Part shown: in pieces, positions 17,812-28,400 of the stretch
Position numbering within the stretch: position 1 is the stretch's first letter
How the letters are laid out: each line of letters opens with the position of its first letter
Assembly (NCBI GenBank): GCA_029260735.1
Contig: JAJDCR010000041.1
Location: 1 to 64,000, forward strand
DNA from: Planctomycetota bacterium
GTDB taxonomy: Bacteria; Planctomycetota; Uabimicrobiia; Uabimicrobiales; Uabimicrobiaceae
Length of the DNA: 64,000 nucleotides
Direction of reading: 5' to 3'
The notes under the pieces: model-generated
Told to the model about the DNA's origin: nothing
The model's input: only the letters and a program-made list of their open reading frames with translations
The model's database searches: none
Program-made: the position numbers and the translations under genes

Positions 17812-18858
17812 CTAAGGATACAAAACAACCTTAGTGCAATGATCGCATTTCTGATCAAATATTTGGTAGCCTTTAGCTCCTTCAGCCAAAGATAGTCGAT
17901 GAGAAAAAACACTAGTCAGATCATATTTTTTTTCTTGGACTAAGGGAAGTAGTTTCGGCATGTAATGGCGTGCGGGACATCGTCCTGCTCGGTAGGTTAA
18001 ATTCTTATCATAAGCTTGGGCCGGAGAAAAAGAAAAATGAGGAGAAGTGTGTACTCCAACAGAAGAAATGACTCCCCCTGGTCTGACTAAACTCCAAGCA
18101 GTAGACATAGCTGCAGGATTTCCAACAACTTCCATCACTCCATCCGCTCCTCTTCCCTCAGTGGCATCCGCAATAATTTCGGAGATATTTTCCTGGGTAT
18201 AGTCTAAGGCAATAGCTCCCCATTTTTCTGCTTGGGCTAAGCGCTCGGGGACAGAATCTAAAGCGTATATTTTCTCGGCTCCTTGTTCTCTCGCTCCGAT
18301 GATTGACATCAGACCGACAGGTCCACAACCAATCACAACATAGGTACCTTCGGGAAAAATATCAACCCGATCGGCACAAAAATAACCTGTTGCCAAAATA
18401 TCTCCCAAAAGAAGTCCCTCTTCCAACTCGACTCCTTCGGGAACAGAGAGAAGAGTCGTATCGGCCAAAGGCACTCGCACATACTCAGCTTGTCCTCCTT
18501 GTAGCCCCTCTCCTTTTTCAACCCAGCCATAAAGTTGTCCATGAATACAGCGACAGGTAAGTCCTTGCTGGCAAAAGTAGCAAACTCCGCACGAAGTTGT
18601 AAAAGGAGTCATAACCATATCTCCTTTTTTCCATGCTCTGACGTCTTTTCCGACTTCGACAATTTCTCCGACAAACTCATGCCCCATCACCATGCCATAA
18701 TCAAAACCAAATTCTCTTTCATGATAAACATGTAAATCAGACCCACAAATGGCAGTAGCTTTTACCTCAATAATGACATCTTGCGATTTTTTAATTTCCG
18801 GGTCAATGACGGAAGTATATCCAATTTGAGCTTTTCCTTCTAAGGTCAGAGCCTTCAT
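17812..18858 (-). CDS. Zinc-dependent alcohol dehydrogenase (MDR superfamily)
   Basis: 348 residues. Catalytic zinc ligands are in AICGSDLH and MGHEFVG; four cysteines (SCGVCYFCQQGLTCRC) form the structural zinc site. The Rossmann motif is VIGCGPVGLMSI. It oxidises or reduces alcohols/aldehydes with NAD(P); the closest look is to glutathione-independent formaldehyde or sorbitol-type dehydrogenases, but substrate cannot be fixed. GGAGAAAA lies before the ATG. Single-gene unit. Confidence 0.9.
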   Translation of the reverse strand: MKALTLEGKAQIGYTSVIDPEIKKSQDVIIEVKATAICGSDLHVYHEREFGFDYGMVMGHEFVGEIVEVGKDVRAWKKGDMVMTPFTTSCGVCYFCQQGLTCRCIHGQLYGWVEKGEGLQGGQAEYVRVPLADTTLLSVPEGVELEEGLLLGDILATGYFCADRVDIFPEGTYVVIGCGPVGLMSIIGAREQGAEKIYALDSVPERLAQAEKWGAIALDYTQENISEIIADATEGRGADGVMEVVGNPAAMSTAWSLVRPGGVISSVGVHTSPHFSFSPAQAYDKNLTYRAGRCPARHYMPKLLPLVQEKKYDLTSVFSHRLSLAEGAKGYQIFDQKCDHCTKVVLYP

Positions 18859-18980
18859 TTTTTCTCCTTCTGAGCTTTTTTGGAAACAAATTTCACTGAT
18901 TTCTTCTGGTATCTTAACCTAATTATACATTAACTTGCTATCATTTTAGCACTTAGATCAGCAATAAAAAATGATTATAC

Positions 18981-19009
18981 TTGATAAAAGAGAAAAAAGG
19001 AGATATAAT
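18981..19009 (+). promoter_or_regulatory. Strong candidate sigma-70 promoter
   Basis: TTGATA, 17-base spacer, TATAAT; about 70 bases ahead of the secreted phospholipase D gene. Confidence 0.6.
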
Positions 19010-19077
19010 ATAGAAACAACTACTATAAAAAATGAAATTTTTTCAGAAATTCACAATACACATTTCGAGGATCGAAA

Positions 19078-20184
19078 ATGAAAACTAAATTTCTCCTTTG
19101 TGGAATTTTGTTTTGCCTTTGCCATTCATCTATCATGGCAGAGAAAAGTGTTTCCTCGCTAGAAAATGAGAGAAACCATTTCCAAGTAGTATTCAACCAA
19201 GAATACTACCCTACTCTAAAAAACTTGATTCAAAACTCGCAGAAATCTATCTCTATCGTAGGTCTTTCTATGAGAGCAAAATACGGAAAATGTCAATCTA
19301 TTGTCCGTAGCCTCAAGAAAGCACAAAAAAGAGGGGTTAAAATACAAGTTTTCTTAGAAGGGGATAGCCACGGCGGTTGGCGTAATAAACAAACTCTCGC
19401 TCTTTTAAAAAAGGTTGGAATTGTCGGAAAATATGACTCTAAAAAACGCCTAACTCATGCCAAACTAGTTTTAGTCGACGACCATTATGTTCTCATTGGC
19501 TCTACGAACTTAACTCATAATTCCATGAGCAACAATAATGAATCGAATCTTCTAGTTCACTCTTCTCAGGCAGTTTCTTTTTACAGAAAGTACTTTGAGC
19601 ATCTTTGGCATTTTCCTGAAAGATCTTGGCTTGCTCAAGAAAAAAGCCCAGATGGATCTACTTACTTTACAAGTAGTAATTACTTTGACATTATTGGTAA
19701 GCTCATTGACGAAGCAGACGAAGAAATCAACTTAATGACCTATATGATGAAATTGGATAACAAAAATCCCAACCATACCATCAATCTTCTCCTAGAAAAA
19801 TTGATCGAAGCCAAAAAAAGAGGAGTTGTCGTAAAAATTGTTTTAGAACAATGCACAAAAGGTTCCTTTAATGACCATGTTCATTATTACAATAAGGGCA
19901 GTGCTGCTTTTTTACTAGAAAATGGAATCACTGACATAGTCTTTGATGATCCAAAAAAGCTAACTCACAGCAAAATTCTCTGGATAGACGGAAAAGAAGT
20001 TGTCATTGGATCGAGTAATTGGTTTCGTAAAGAGGGCATATCACAACATCAGGCAGGAATCGCCACCCAAGCTAAAAACGTGATTAGTGAAACGAAAGAC
20101 TATTTTGAGTCCATATATCAAGCCGGAGAAAAATACAAAGGACAAGAGTCTTTTGTCCACAACAAGAAACATGCTTGCGAGTAA
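19078..20184 (+). CDS. Secreted phospholipase D-like protein
   Basis: 368 residues with a signal peptide (FLLCGILFCLCHSSIMA). It has two PLD/HKD motifs, HAKLVLVDDHYVLIGSTN and HSKILWIDGKEVVIGSSN, one per half, as in bacterial PLD-type phosphodiesterases, Nuc-like nucleases and cardiolipin-synthase relatives. With an export signal and no membrane segments it is most likely a periplasmic or secreted phosphodiesterase acting on lipids or nucleic acid. Its last 14 bases overlap the start of the aldo-keto reductase gene. Confidence 0.87.
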   Translation: MKTKFLLCGILFCLCHSSIMAEKSVSSLENERNHFQVVFNQEYYPTLKNLIQNSQKSISIVGLSMRAKYGKCQSIVRSLKKAQKRGVKIQVFLEGDSHGGWRNKQTLALLKKVGIVGKYDSKKRLTHAKLVLVDDHYVLIGSTNLTHNSMSNNNESNLLVHSSQAVSFYRKYFEHLWHFPERSWLAQEKSPDGSTYFTSSNYFDIIGKLIDEADEEINLMTYMMKLDNKNPNHTINLLLEKLIEAKKRGVVVKIVLEQCTKGSFNDHVHYYNKGSAAFLLENGITDIVFDDPKKLTHSKILWIDGKEVVIGSSNWFRKEGISQHQAGIATQAKNVISETKDYFESIYQAGEKYKGQESFVHNKKHACE

Positions 20185-21079
20185 AAACAATTCCCCTATC
20201 CCCCTACGTACCTTTGGGCAAACCGGCCTAAAGGTACCTATCTTGGGTTTCGGTGCCATGCACATTGGCGGCCATGATCAAAATGACAAGGAAGCCAGTT
20301 ATCTTCTCCATCAAGTTCTTGACCTGGGAGTAACCTTAATCGACACAGCTCGTGGTTATGGTCTTTCTGAAGAAAGAATTGGCAAAGCCCTTTCCTCCAG
20401 ACGTTCCGATTTCATTCTCTCAACCAAAATTGGCTACGGAGTAGAAGGACATCCTGACTGGACCCCTTCTTGCCTACAAGCGGGCATCGAAAGAGCTCTA
20501 CGCCAGTTAAAAACAGACGTCATCGACATCGTTCATCTCCACTCTTGCCCCCAAGAAACCTTCCAACAAGATGAAATATTGCAGGTTTTATCTAAAGCAA
20601 AAGAATGTGGTAAAGTTAAGGTGATTGCCTATTCTGGAGAAAATAAAGATCTAGAAGCCGCTCTTAAGATAGACCTCTTTGGAAGCATTCAAACCTCTGT
20701 CAATATTTGTGATCAAAAAACTCTCCAAACCCATTTAGCAACAGCTCAAGGTCGTAAGGTAGGAATCATTGCAAAGCGCCCTCTGGCCAATGCTCCTTGG
20801 CGTTTTTCTGAATGCCCGCATGGGCATGATGGAGAAGAGTACTGGCATCGGTGGCAAAAAATGAAAATAGAGGCAAGGGAAGGAAATTTCTCAGAAATGG
20901 CTCTACGTTTTGCTGCTTACCAATCGGGAGTTCATAGTTGTATTGTGGGAACAACAAACATAAAGCATCTAGAAAAAAACATAGAGGCCTTGTCATTAGG
21001 GGCTTTGTCAGAGGAAACTCTAAGGTATTTGCAAAATACTTTTACTCAACATGGGGATAATTGGGAAGGAAAAATCTAA
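20171..21079 (+). CDS. Aldo/keto reductase
   Basis: 302 residues from the ATG at 20171, which overlaps the upstream gene by 14 bases; a longer frame to 20087 would read through the phospholipase gene and has no family match. The NADPH-dependent barrel is clear: LRTFGQTGLKVPILGFG, the tetrad Asp-Tyr-Lys-His in IDTARGYG, STKIGYG and VHLHSC. It reduces an aldehyde or ketone of unknown identity. Probably translated by coupling from the previous gene. Confidence 0.88.
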   Translation: MLASKNNSPIPLRTFGQTGLKVPILGFGAMHIGGHDQNDKEASYLLHQVLDLGVTLIDTARGYGLSEERIGKALSSRRSDFILSTKIGYGVEGHPDWTPSCLQAGIERALRQLKTDVIDIVHLHSCPQETFQQDEILQVLSKAKECGKVKVIAYSGENKDLEAALKIDLFGSIQTSVNICDQKTLQTHLATAQGRKVGIIAKRPLANAPWRFSECPHGHDGEEYWHRWQKMKIEAREGNFSEMALRFAAYQSGVHSCIVGTTNIKHLEKNIEALSLGALSEETLRYLQNTFTQHGDNWEGKI

Positions 21080-21109
21080 AAAAGGTCAGATAAACTCTGA
21101 CCTTTTTTT
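21078..21109. terminator. Rho-independent terminator, bidirectional
   Basis: AAAAAAGGTCAG, loop ATAAACT, CTGACCTTTTTTT. It directly follows the aldo-keto reductase stop and faces the convergent HD-domain gene. Confidence 0.88.
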
Positions 21110-21122
21110 AAAGATTGTTTTT

Positions 21123-21719
21123 TTAAAGATTGAGTGCCGTTTCTTCTGTGCCTGTCAAACAAGATTCTGAGGGGGGAAAAGAAAATTTATCTGCCCAACA
21201 ACGTAAAAGATCAACCTTGTCTTCTCCAAATCGACTCAATTGCTTTTCGACATCGACAAAACTTTTTTCATCGGTTAATTGGTCTTTCTTCTTCGAAAAG
21301 AAATTGTCTGCATAGCAAATGATTTTTTCCTCTATGGACTCTGGCATCATATCTCGATGAGGAATAGGCAAGTCCTGATCGACAATCTCTTCTTTGGTTA
21401 GCCCCACTCCTGTATGCCTTTCGCAGACCAAGGCATGCCGAGGCAACCCTTCCTTTTCCAATACCTTTCGACCTAAATACCCATGACAGATATAAGGAAA
21501 CTCACCATGGCAACCTAAATCAGGAGTATTTGTCAAAACCACTCCGATATCATGAAGCATAGAAGCTTCATAGATAAAATCTAAATCTATATTCTGATCT
21601 CCTAAGCTCAAAGCAATTTCGTGTGCTTTCTGGTGCACCATACGGCTATGAGTGACCAAAATAGAGTAGGCTTCAGACTTAGGATCACAATATTTCTCTA
21701 AAATTTTTAAAGGGTTCAT
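21123..21719 (-). CDS. HD-domain phosphohydrolase-like protein
   Basis: 198 residues from the ATG at 21719; a TTG 13 codons earlier is less likely. HSRMVHQKA and MLHDIGV supply the HD metal site (His, His-Asp), with a further His in CERHTGVGL and Asp in YADNFFS, the order seen in small HDIG-type proteins. Likely a metal-dependent phosphohydrolase for nucleotides or a related substrate. Confidence 0.82.
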   Translation of the reverse strand: MNPLKILEKYCDPKSEAYSILVTHSRMVHQKAHEIALSLGDQNIDLDFIYEASMLHDIGVVLTNTPDLGCHGEFPYICHGYLGRKVLEKEGLPRHALVCERHTGVGLTKEEIVDQDLPIPHRDMMPESIEEKIICYADNFFSKKKDQLTDEKSFVDVEKQLSRFGEDKVDLLRCWADKFSFPPSESCLTGTEETALNL

Positions 21720-22019
21720 TGGAAATATTTTCTCGATAGAGTTAAGGGGAATCACCAAAAAACAAGAAGAAATTTTTGTTCTTTAGTATTTGTTTCAGAC
21801 TTCCATAACGATCGTAGATTTTCTATATAAAAACATTTTCCATAAAAGATTGCAAATATTTTTTAATTTTTTTCAATTATTCTCTAATAATAATATATTT
21901 GAATAACTGATAAGAAATATGACCATGACACTATAACCATAATCAAAATTATTCACTTTTGCCACAATGAATCAAAAAATAGTTTTCATTCTCGTCGAAC
22001 AGCATTGAGAATGTTGTAT

Positions 22020-22610
22020 CTAAACTAATTGTCCTTCTCGAAAAATTTGATTCATTGCCTTAAAACCCGGATGACTTTTGTCTCGTGCCCATTCAAATCC
22101 TACCGACTCGTGATTTGTCAAAAAGGCACCCGCTTGAGTCATTCGATCAAAAGCATGTTTTCGGTACTCTTCCCCTCTACCACTAACACAGTCCCAACAA
22201 AGATAGACCTCTTGGTCATCTTGGAGCAATTCCAATACAGTTTGCAAAACACAGACATGAGCTTCAATTCCTGCAACAACTATTTGTCTGTCCGATTTAG
22301 CAATATCGGGGCAAGATTTTTGCAGCAATGCGGCAAATTGAGAATCCCCGCAACAACCAAAGCTCGTTTTTTCGAGGTAATGTTTTTGTGTTGTCAAACT
22401 ATTAAAAACTTCTAGAACATCAGGATGAGTCTTTCCTAAGCCTTTAGGATACTGTTCCGTTAAAATAACAGGAACTTGAAAAAGGTCGGCCAGTTTTAAA
22501 AGTCGAATGCTCGCTGCAATGACAAGCTCTGGGCGATAGATCATATCCATCAATTTTCCCTGTAAATCAATCACTGTAACAACACTACGCTTGGGATTTA
22601 ATAGTTCCAT
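22020..22610 (-). CDS. Isochorismatase-family cysteine hydrolase (YcaC-like)
   Basis: 196 residues with the family triad: Asp in VIDLQGKLM, Lys in LEKTSFG and Cys in VAGIEAHVCVLQT, where a cis-peptide follows the first Ile/Glu. This is the layout of YcaC/nicotinamidase-type hydrolases; substrate is unknown. It reads away from the membrane-protein gene that starts at 22794. Confidence 0.86.
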   Translation of the reverse strand: MELLNPKRSVVTVIDLQGKLMDMIYRPELVIAASIRLLKLADLFQVPVILTEQYPKGLGKTHPDVLEVFNSLTTQKHYLEKTSFGCCGDSQFAALLQKSCPDIAKSDRQIVVAGIEAHVCVLQTVLELLQDDQEVYLCWDCVSGRGEEYRKHAFDRMTQAGAFLTNHESVGFEWARDKSHPGFKAMNQIFREGQLV

Positions 22611-22793
22611 TGTAAGATCCTTTCTGGATTGTTTTGAATGTCTAAAGCTCTATTTTGCCAAGATCATGAAAAAAATTCCAAGAAGAAATTTTTTCTTAGG
22701 AAAATTCCCAAAGATAGTTACAATTTGCATTCACCTAAAAAATATAACTTATTATTTTTTTCCATATGCAGTCTATTACGTTAGGAAAGATTG

Positions 22794-23588
22794 ATGAAAG
22801 AACAACTCCATACACTAAAAAACGCTGCTTTGTCTATGGCCAAAGAAGTGAACTACTGGTGGATTTTACTTCCTTTAGCCAACTTTGTCGTTCTCATTTT
22901 TTTAGCTTCCCCCTCTATTCCAATAGGAACTCTAGACATTAAGTTAAAAAAAGTATTGAACGAACAGCAAGTCACCAACCCTGAAATCAAAGAGTTTTTT
23001 GCTCAAAAAGGTCTTCCTCTCTCTGAGTTCACTTATGTAAAACCTTTGAAGCGAAGCCCTGGTTGGTCTATGCATGACCATTCCCGAGGCAAATACAGTA
23101 TCAAAGAAGAAAATGGTGCTCTCCAAGTTTCTCGCAGCCAGTACCAAATATCTAAGCCGCAAATTGAAGATGCTTCTATTGTCCTTTTAGGTATTTTCTT
23201 TGCCATTATTTTAGCTCGTTGCTTGCAATTACGACATCATTTTTTGATTTGGCTCACCTTATTTGTCGGAACATTTCTTTGCCGAGAAATTCACTTCGCA
23301 GGTACATCAAAAGGTGTTTACATCGCTGCAATTGTTCTTCTTCTTGTTCTTCTAAAAAATTACGAAGCGTGGCAAGAGTACACAAAAACTCCTATGTTCC
23401 GTAATTTACTATTTTTATCTCTTTTTACCTATGTGCTTTCACAAACAGTTGCTAGAAGAGCTTGGAAGATAATTCCAGGAGAGGAGTTTTTTGCCAGTGC
23501 GACAGAGGAGTACTTGGAATTTTTAGGACATTGCTTTTTGTCGATGATTCCTGTTTTTGTGCGGAAGAAAAAAGAGGAGGAAGGGTAG
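22794..23588 (+). CDS. Uncharacterised membrane protein
   Basis: 264 residues starting at the ATG with AGGAAA 8 bases upstream (the TTG one codon earlier is not used). One N-terminal membrane segment (WWILLPLANFVVLIFLA), an outside loop of about 90 residues, then at least four more segments between residues 125 and 250, and a charged KKKEEEG tail. I do not recognise a family. Single-gene unit followed by a dyad repeat that may end transcription. Confidence 0.6.
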   Translation: MKEQLHTLKNAALSMAKEVNYWWILLPLANFVVLIFLASPSIPIGTLDIKLKKVLNEQQVTNPEIKEFFAQKGLPLSEFTYVKPLKRSPGWSMHDHSRGKYSIKEENGALQVSRSQYQISKPQIEDASIVLLGIFFAIILARCLQLRHHFLIWLTLFVGTFLCREIHFAGTSKGVYIAAIVLLLVLLKNYEAWQEYTKTPMFRNLLFLSLFTYVLSQTVARRAWKIIPGEEFFASATEEYLEFLGHCFLSMIPVFVRKKKEEEG

Positions 23589-23601
23589 GCTAGTGTAAAT
23601 C

Positions 23602-23761
23602 CCTTAGTAGGATTAGGTTATCTAAAACCGTTCTTTTGCAATATGTTCCCTGGAGGGCTTTGGCTCCTGCCGAGCAGGGGATGTGATTGGCTGCTGATAT
23701 GGTGGTCTGATCACATCCCCTGCTCGGCAGGAGCCAAAGCCTCCAACCTTGCATGGCACTA
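23602..23761. repeat. Dyad repeat element with GTTCCCTGGAGGG ends, copy 2
   Basis: A perfect 30-base inverted repeat (23658-23687 with 23710-23739; core CTGCCGAGCAGGGGATGTG) around a 22-base loop. It is the same family as 17568-17771, including the flanking TATCTAAAACCGTTCT on the left. It ends 10 bases from a PEP-CTERM gene stop, between convergent genes. Confidence 0.85.
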
Positions 23762-23770
23762 GGATTAATT

Positions 23771-24334
23771 CTATTTTTTTCTCTGCAAAAACAACCCCAA
23801 ACCACCCATAATCATCAAGACAATACTATTCACTTCGGGAACACTAGCTTCTTGGACTTGGAAAGTTAAATCATCCCAAGCGTCCGAGCCGCTAAAAAGA
23901 CTGATCAGATCAACACGGCGAATATTATCCGCTTCTACTGATAACAAATCAAACTGAACCGAGGTATTGACAAAGTCTTCGGCAACTTTTGTTCCTGAAA
24001 TATCAAAGGCTTCAATCCTCATCCCTGCGGTAAGGTTATCCGCTCCTGGCCCAGAGAGAGCAATAATGGAAAAAAAGTTTATGTCAAAGTCAAAAGTGAC
24101 ACTACCGATTTGTCCTCCACAGTTTCCAACACAGATACTATTGGGAGCAGAGGCACTACCATTATTAGGATCATCAAAAACGGAACCAGCGAGGGGTGTG
24201 ATGGCAATATTTGGCGTAAAATGAATCCCTAGTGCATCTAGCTCTGCTAAGTTTTGGTCTTCAAAATTAACAAAAGTACTCGCCCAAAGAGAGCTACAAA
24301 AGAGACACAGCGTAAGTAAGAGAAAATGGCGCAT
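23771..24334 (-). CDS. PEP-CTERM-like secreted protein
   Basis: 187 residues from the ATG at 24334, chosen because CAGGAG precedes it. Signal peptide LLLTLCLFCSSLWAS; a beta-rich middle with FDFDINFFSIIALSG and DNIRRVDLIS; a tail of SVPEVNSIVLMIMGGLG and QRKK. The motif is PEV in place of PEP, so recognition by an exosortase is likely but less certain than for its relatives here. Confidence 0.75.
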   Translation of the reverse strand: MRHFLLLTLCLFCSSLWASTFVNFEDQNLAELDALGIHFTPNIAITPLAGSVFDDPNNGSASAPNSICVGNCGGQIGSVTFDFDINFFSIIALSGPGADNLTAGMRIEAFDISGTKVAEDFVNTSVQFDLLSVEADNIRRVDLISLFSGSDAWDDLTFQVQEASVPEVNSIVLMIMGGLGLFLQRKK

Positions 24335-24433
24335 GAGAATACTCCTGATGGAATTCATAAAAATAACTATTTTTCTGCTTTCATAATACCCTATTTACTT
24401 GAAAAATTTCAAGTAAAATTAAAAATCAAGTCA

Positions 24434-25426
24434 TTAATAAGTGCAAGGGAAAAATATCCTCTCGGGTATATGCTTTAAGAGCTCCTTTGTGCAAAAATTG
24501 ATCATTTCTTCTTGTTTATCTTCTTCATAAGAAATCATCTTATTTCTTTCTTCCATGGCAACAGCAAAGAGTTTTTCGTCAGGATAAAGTTGATGCATTC
24601 TTTGATAGATCGGCTTAGGTAAGCGAAAGGGGCCCAAACTGACAGAGTGAATAGACTCCACTTCCAAGCGTGAAAAAACAAGGGCAAATAGCTCCTCATA
24701 ATTTTTTTGGAAGTTGCTATGGAAAATTAAAGGATCAAACCGAAGTCCAATGGGCCATCCTTGCTTTTGCAGTTTTTCGACTGCAGCAAGACGGCTTTTC
24801 AAAGGCGGAACTTTCGCTTCCCACTCCTGACTAATCTCTTGGGGAGTAAAACTGAAAGCAACAATGCAATTGGGCATTGCCTCTCGCGAAAGAAGAGATT
24901 TTGTTTGAACGCTTTTTGTTCTTAACTCCAAATAAGCTTGAGGATGCTCGGCAAAAAAATCTAGAAATTCAGAAATAAAATGGGTAACGGAATCTAAAGC
25001 TAGACTATCACAGTCATAGCCAGAAAAAAAGTAAAGAGGTTTCCCTTCTTCTTCCTTTATTTTTTCCGTAATGGCTCCTTGAAAATCTTCAAAATTAACA
25101 AACAAAAGATAGTGAGCCGAGCGGTACATACCTTGCAAAAAACAATAGCGACAATCATAAATACAGTTGAGCATGTGAGAAAAATAATAGTTTTGATCTC
25201 CTCCAATACCATACCCCTCTGGAGTTACGTGGAGAAAGCGATTATTTTTTCGAGCAAGAATGAGAGCGGGATTTTTCTTTTGTAAACGAAAATTCTGATT
25301 ATGGCGATTAAAAACTTCGCCATAATGGTGGCAAGGAATAGTGCGGGCTTTCTGAAATCTTTGACAAATCTCTTGAACCCGAGGATGTTCCTGAATATCT
25401 TCTTCGATATAAATAGTGTCTATCAT
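24434..25426 (-). CDS. Spore-photoproduct-lyase-like radical SAM protein
   Basis: 330 residues. The radical SAM cluster motif CIYDCRYC (CxxxCxxC) lies in SHMLNCIYDCRYCFLQ, as in SplB. A further Cys in GYDCDSLALDSVTHF sits where SplB has its hydrogen-donor Cys, so a photoproduct-repair role is plausible. SplB reverses the 5-thyminyl-5,6-dihydrothymine photoproduct; SPL-family relatives also occur in non-sporulating bacteria with unknown substrates. Its start overlaps the stop of the WD40-serpin gene by 4 bases, so the two are translationally coupled. Confidence 0.85.
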   Translation of the reverse strand: MIDTIYIEEDIQEHPRVQEICQRFQKARTIPCHHYGEVFNRHNQNFRLQKKNPALILARKNNRFLHVTPEGYGIGGDQNYYFSHMLNCIYDCRYCFLQGMYRSAHYLLFVNFEDFQGAITEKIKEEEGKPLYFFSGYDCDSLALDSVTHFISEFLDFFAEHPQAYLELRTKSVQTKSLLSREAMPNCIVAFSFTPQEISQEWEAKVPPLKSRLAAVEKLQKQGWPIGLRFDPLIFHSNFQKNYEELFALVFSRLEVESIHSVSLGPFRLPKPIYQRMHQLYPDEKLFAVAMEERNKMISYEEDKQEEMINFCTKELLKHIPERIFFPCTY

Positions 25427-28400
25427 AAATTCTCATTAGGATGAACGAGCTGACCTAGAAAAAAAATTGTTTTTGTGTTACTGTCTCCAATAACATAAAA
25501 AAAGGGCCGATTCAAGATCATTTCAAAGATATTCATTTGCTGAGGAGGTCCTAATTCTTCTTGAGAGACAATATGGGCCTCTCCTTTTTCTTCAACAAAA
25601 AAAATATTATTTTGCTGAAACTGATTTGGCAAAACCAGTTTATTTTGATCTAAGGGTAGCGGTTTTGTTTTACTTAAGCTCAAGTTAGAAGAGAACATCG
25701 GCTTCATAATATCATCGATGAACACGTTACATTTTTGTTGAAAACGGGGAAGAACCACGTGTCCGACCATAGGTTGGAATTTCTTCAGCCAATATCCCCA
25801 CTTTTCGTAATTAAGTTTTTCATAGAAAGAAGAAAGCCCTTCCTGTTCATCAGGAAGAAAAAGATAAAGAAACATATCTCCTCCGGCGTAAGGCAGAGCT
25901 ACGGCCTGAAAACCATCTTCTTGGTGGTATAAATAATAACCGAGCTGAGACATCATCGGAAAGTCTATACTTTTTCTCTTAGAAAGAAAAAATGCTCGCT
26001 TTCTCGTACTATCCGAGCCAAAGGACAAAAGCCAAGATCCTTGATAAGTATTTTCATTCAAAAAAGTTATTCGAGTAGAATTTTGATGAGATCGGATCTG
26101 TGCAGTGTAGTTATTTTTAATATCAACTGTAGGATAAAGATTCCGAAAATAATTTTCCAACATAGTACTATTGTCTTTAATCCGAGAAGCGCTTATTTGA
26201 GCAAAAGCTGTATCTTGAAATATTTTGGAAGAAACTATTCCTTCTCCCAGTCCATCATTTACCCCTGTGATCATAAAGGTAGGTGAAATGAGAATATTCT
26301 CTTGAGGAAATCCTTTAGCTAGTTCAAGAAAAGCGTGAATCGAGAGATTTCCCTGAGCTTCAATAACTTCTGGGTCAATAGTGTCGCTGCTTTTCCAAAC
26401 TAAAACTTTTCGAGAAGTACTCCCGTATGCATTCAAGGCTACGATTTCAATCGTATTTGCTCCAGGTAGCAAATCAACCTTCCAAGACAAAGTAATCCCT
26501 TGAGAGTATTGATTCTTCTCTGCGATTGCCATAATTTTTTGCCTTTTTAGCTTGACCCTAACATCTTCCTCATTATCAATATTCAAAAAAGAAGCGGAAA
26601 GAAGTAAAGTATCACTAAAAGTAGCAAAAGGAACTGTTAGAGGGTGTAAAACATCTATTTTAGGATATACTTCAGGAGCAATAGAGGGCAATCTTTCTGT
26701 TTCTGAAATTTGCCACAGATAAAGAGAGGAGTCATCACCGGCACTGGCCAAAGTATTGCTAGTTTCATCAAAAGTAACCCCCCAAACCCAGTCAGAGTGA
26801 CGATTCAAGGTGCTTATAAGAGTACCTGTTTGGATCGACCACAATCGAACAGATTGATCCCAACTACTACTTGCCAAAATTCTTCCAGAAGGATGAAAAG
26901 CAAGCTCTGTAACATTTTCTTGATGTCCCTTTAATGCAGCAAACTCTTCTCCTGTCTTAATAAACCAAAGACGAATAGCCTTATCAATGCCTGCACTCGC
27001 AATAACCTCTCCTGTAGGACTAAAGCAAAGCGACCAAACTCCTCCCTTGTGGCCATCTAGCACTTTCAGAAGGCTTTTGCGAGAAAAAGACCAGAGTTTA
27101 ATTTTGTCGCTTTCTCCTCCGCAGCCAAAAGTTTCTCCATCGGGACTAAAAGCAACCGAAAATATAGGTCCCATCTCGGGACTAAAAACATCTACTTCAT
27201 CTTCCTCTAAATTCCACAGACGCATAGTTTCGTCGTCACTACCGCTGAGTAAATATTTTCCATCGGGACTAAAGGCAAGACTAGAAACTACTCCCTCATG
27301 CCCGCTTAAAGTAGACAATCTATTACCATCAGGAAAAGACCATAAGGTTACTTGCCCATTTCCACCAGCCAAAGCAATGCTCTTTCCATCAGGATGAAAA
27401 GCCAAATCTCTAATAAAACCTTGATCTTGGGCAAAGGAGTAGAGAAGCTTTCCACTTTTTGTCTCCCAGACTTGCGCCTCTTCAGATCCTCCACAAACTA
27501 AATACGTACCAGAGGGGTGGAAGTCTGTCGAATAAATATCTTGTTGCTTTGAGGGTAAACTTTTCCAAAAGGAACCTTGTAAAAACTCTGTTGACCGCAG
27601 CTCTATCTGTAACTTTTGTGCTTGAGTTCCATGATTGTTAATGGCAACTATCTCAAAATCATTCTCTTTTTCTAAAAGATCAACATCCCAACTAACAACA
27701 AAACCATCCTCTAGTTGATGTTCTTTCAGAGGAAAAAAACGTTTTTCCTGATAATTTAGTCTTACCTCATCTAGTTTTTCAACATTTGTTATTTGAGCAA
27801 CAATCCGAAAAATACTACTCGAGGTTTTATGTAGCCTTGCCCCAGGCGAAAGCAAGTGAATTTCAGGAACGAACCGATTTCCTTCTTGAGATGGCTCTGC
27901 TCCCTCCACTCTCCAAACTTTTAAACTACAATCATCTCCACTACTAGCAAGAAGATCTTGGTTGCGAGAAAAGGCAAGAGTATGTATCCCCTCAGAGTGT
28001 CCTTTAATTGTGGCAAGTAAAATAGAGGTAATCGATGACCAAACTTGAATATCTCCCCCTGCCCCTCCCCCAGCAAAGAAATTTCCAGAGCGATGAAAAG
28101 AAAGTGCTTCTATGGGTAGCTCCGTTGGAATCGTTTTTAAAATTTCTCCGGTTTTCATCGACCAAAGATAAATTTTTTGATCTCTTCCTGCGCTCGCCAA
28201 AATTTTTCCATCAGGAGAAAAGCAAATTGCCTGAACCCAGTCTTGGTGGCCTTGTAAAGAAGTAATTTTTTTTCCTTCTATCCAAGACCAAAGCACTATT
28301 AGGTGATCATCACTAGCGCTAACCAAAGTCTCTCCGTCGGGACTGAAAGCAAGACTATTAACACTTCCTTGATGGTCAGTTAGCGTTGCCACCTCTACTC

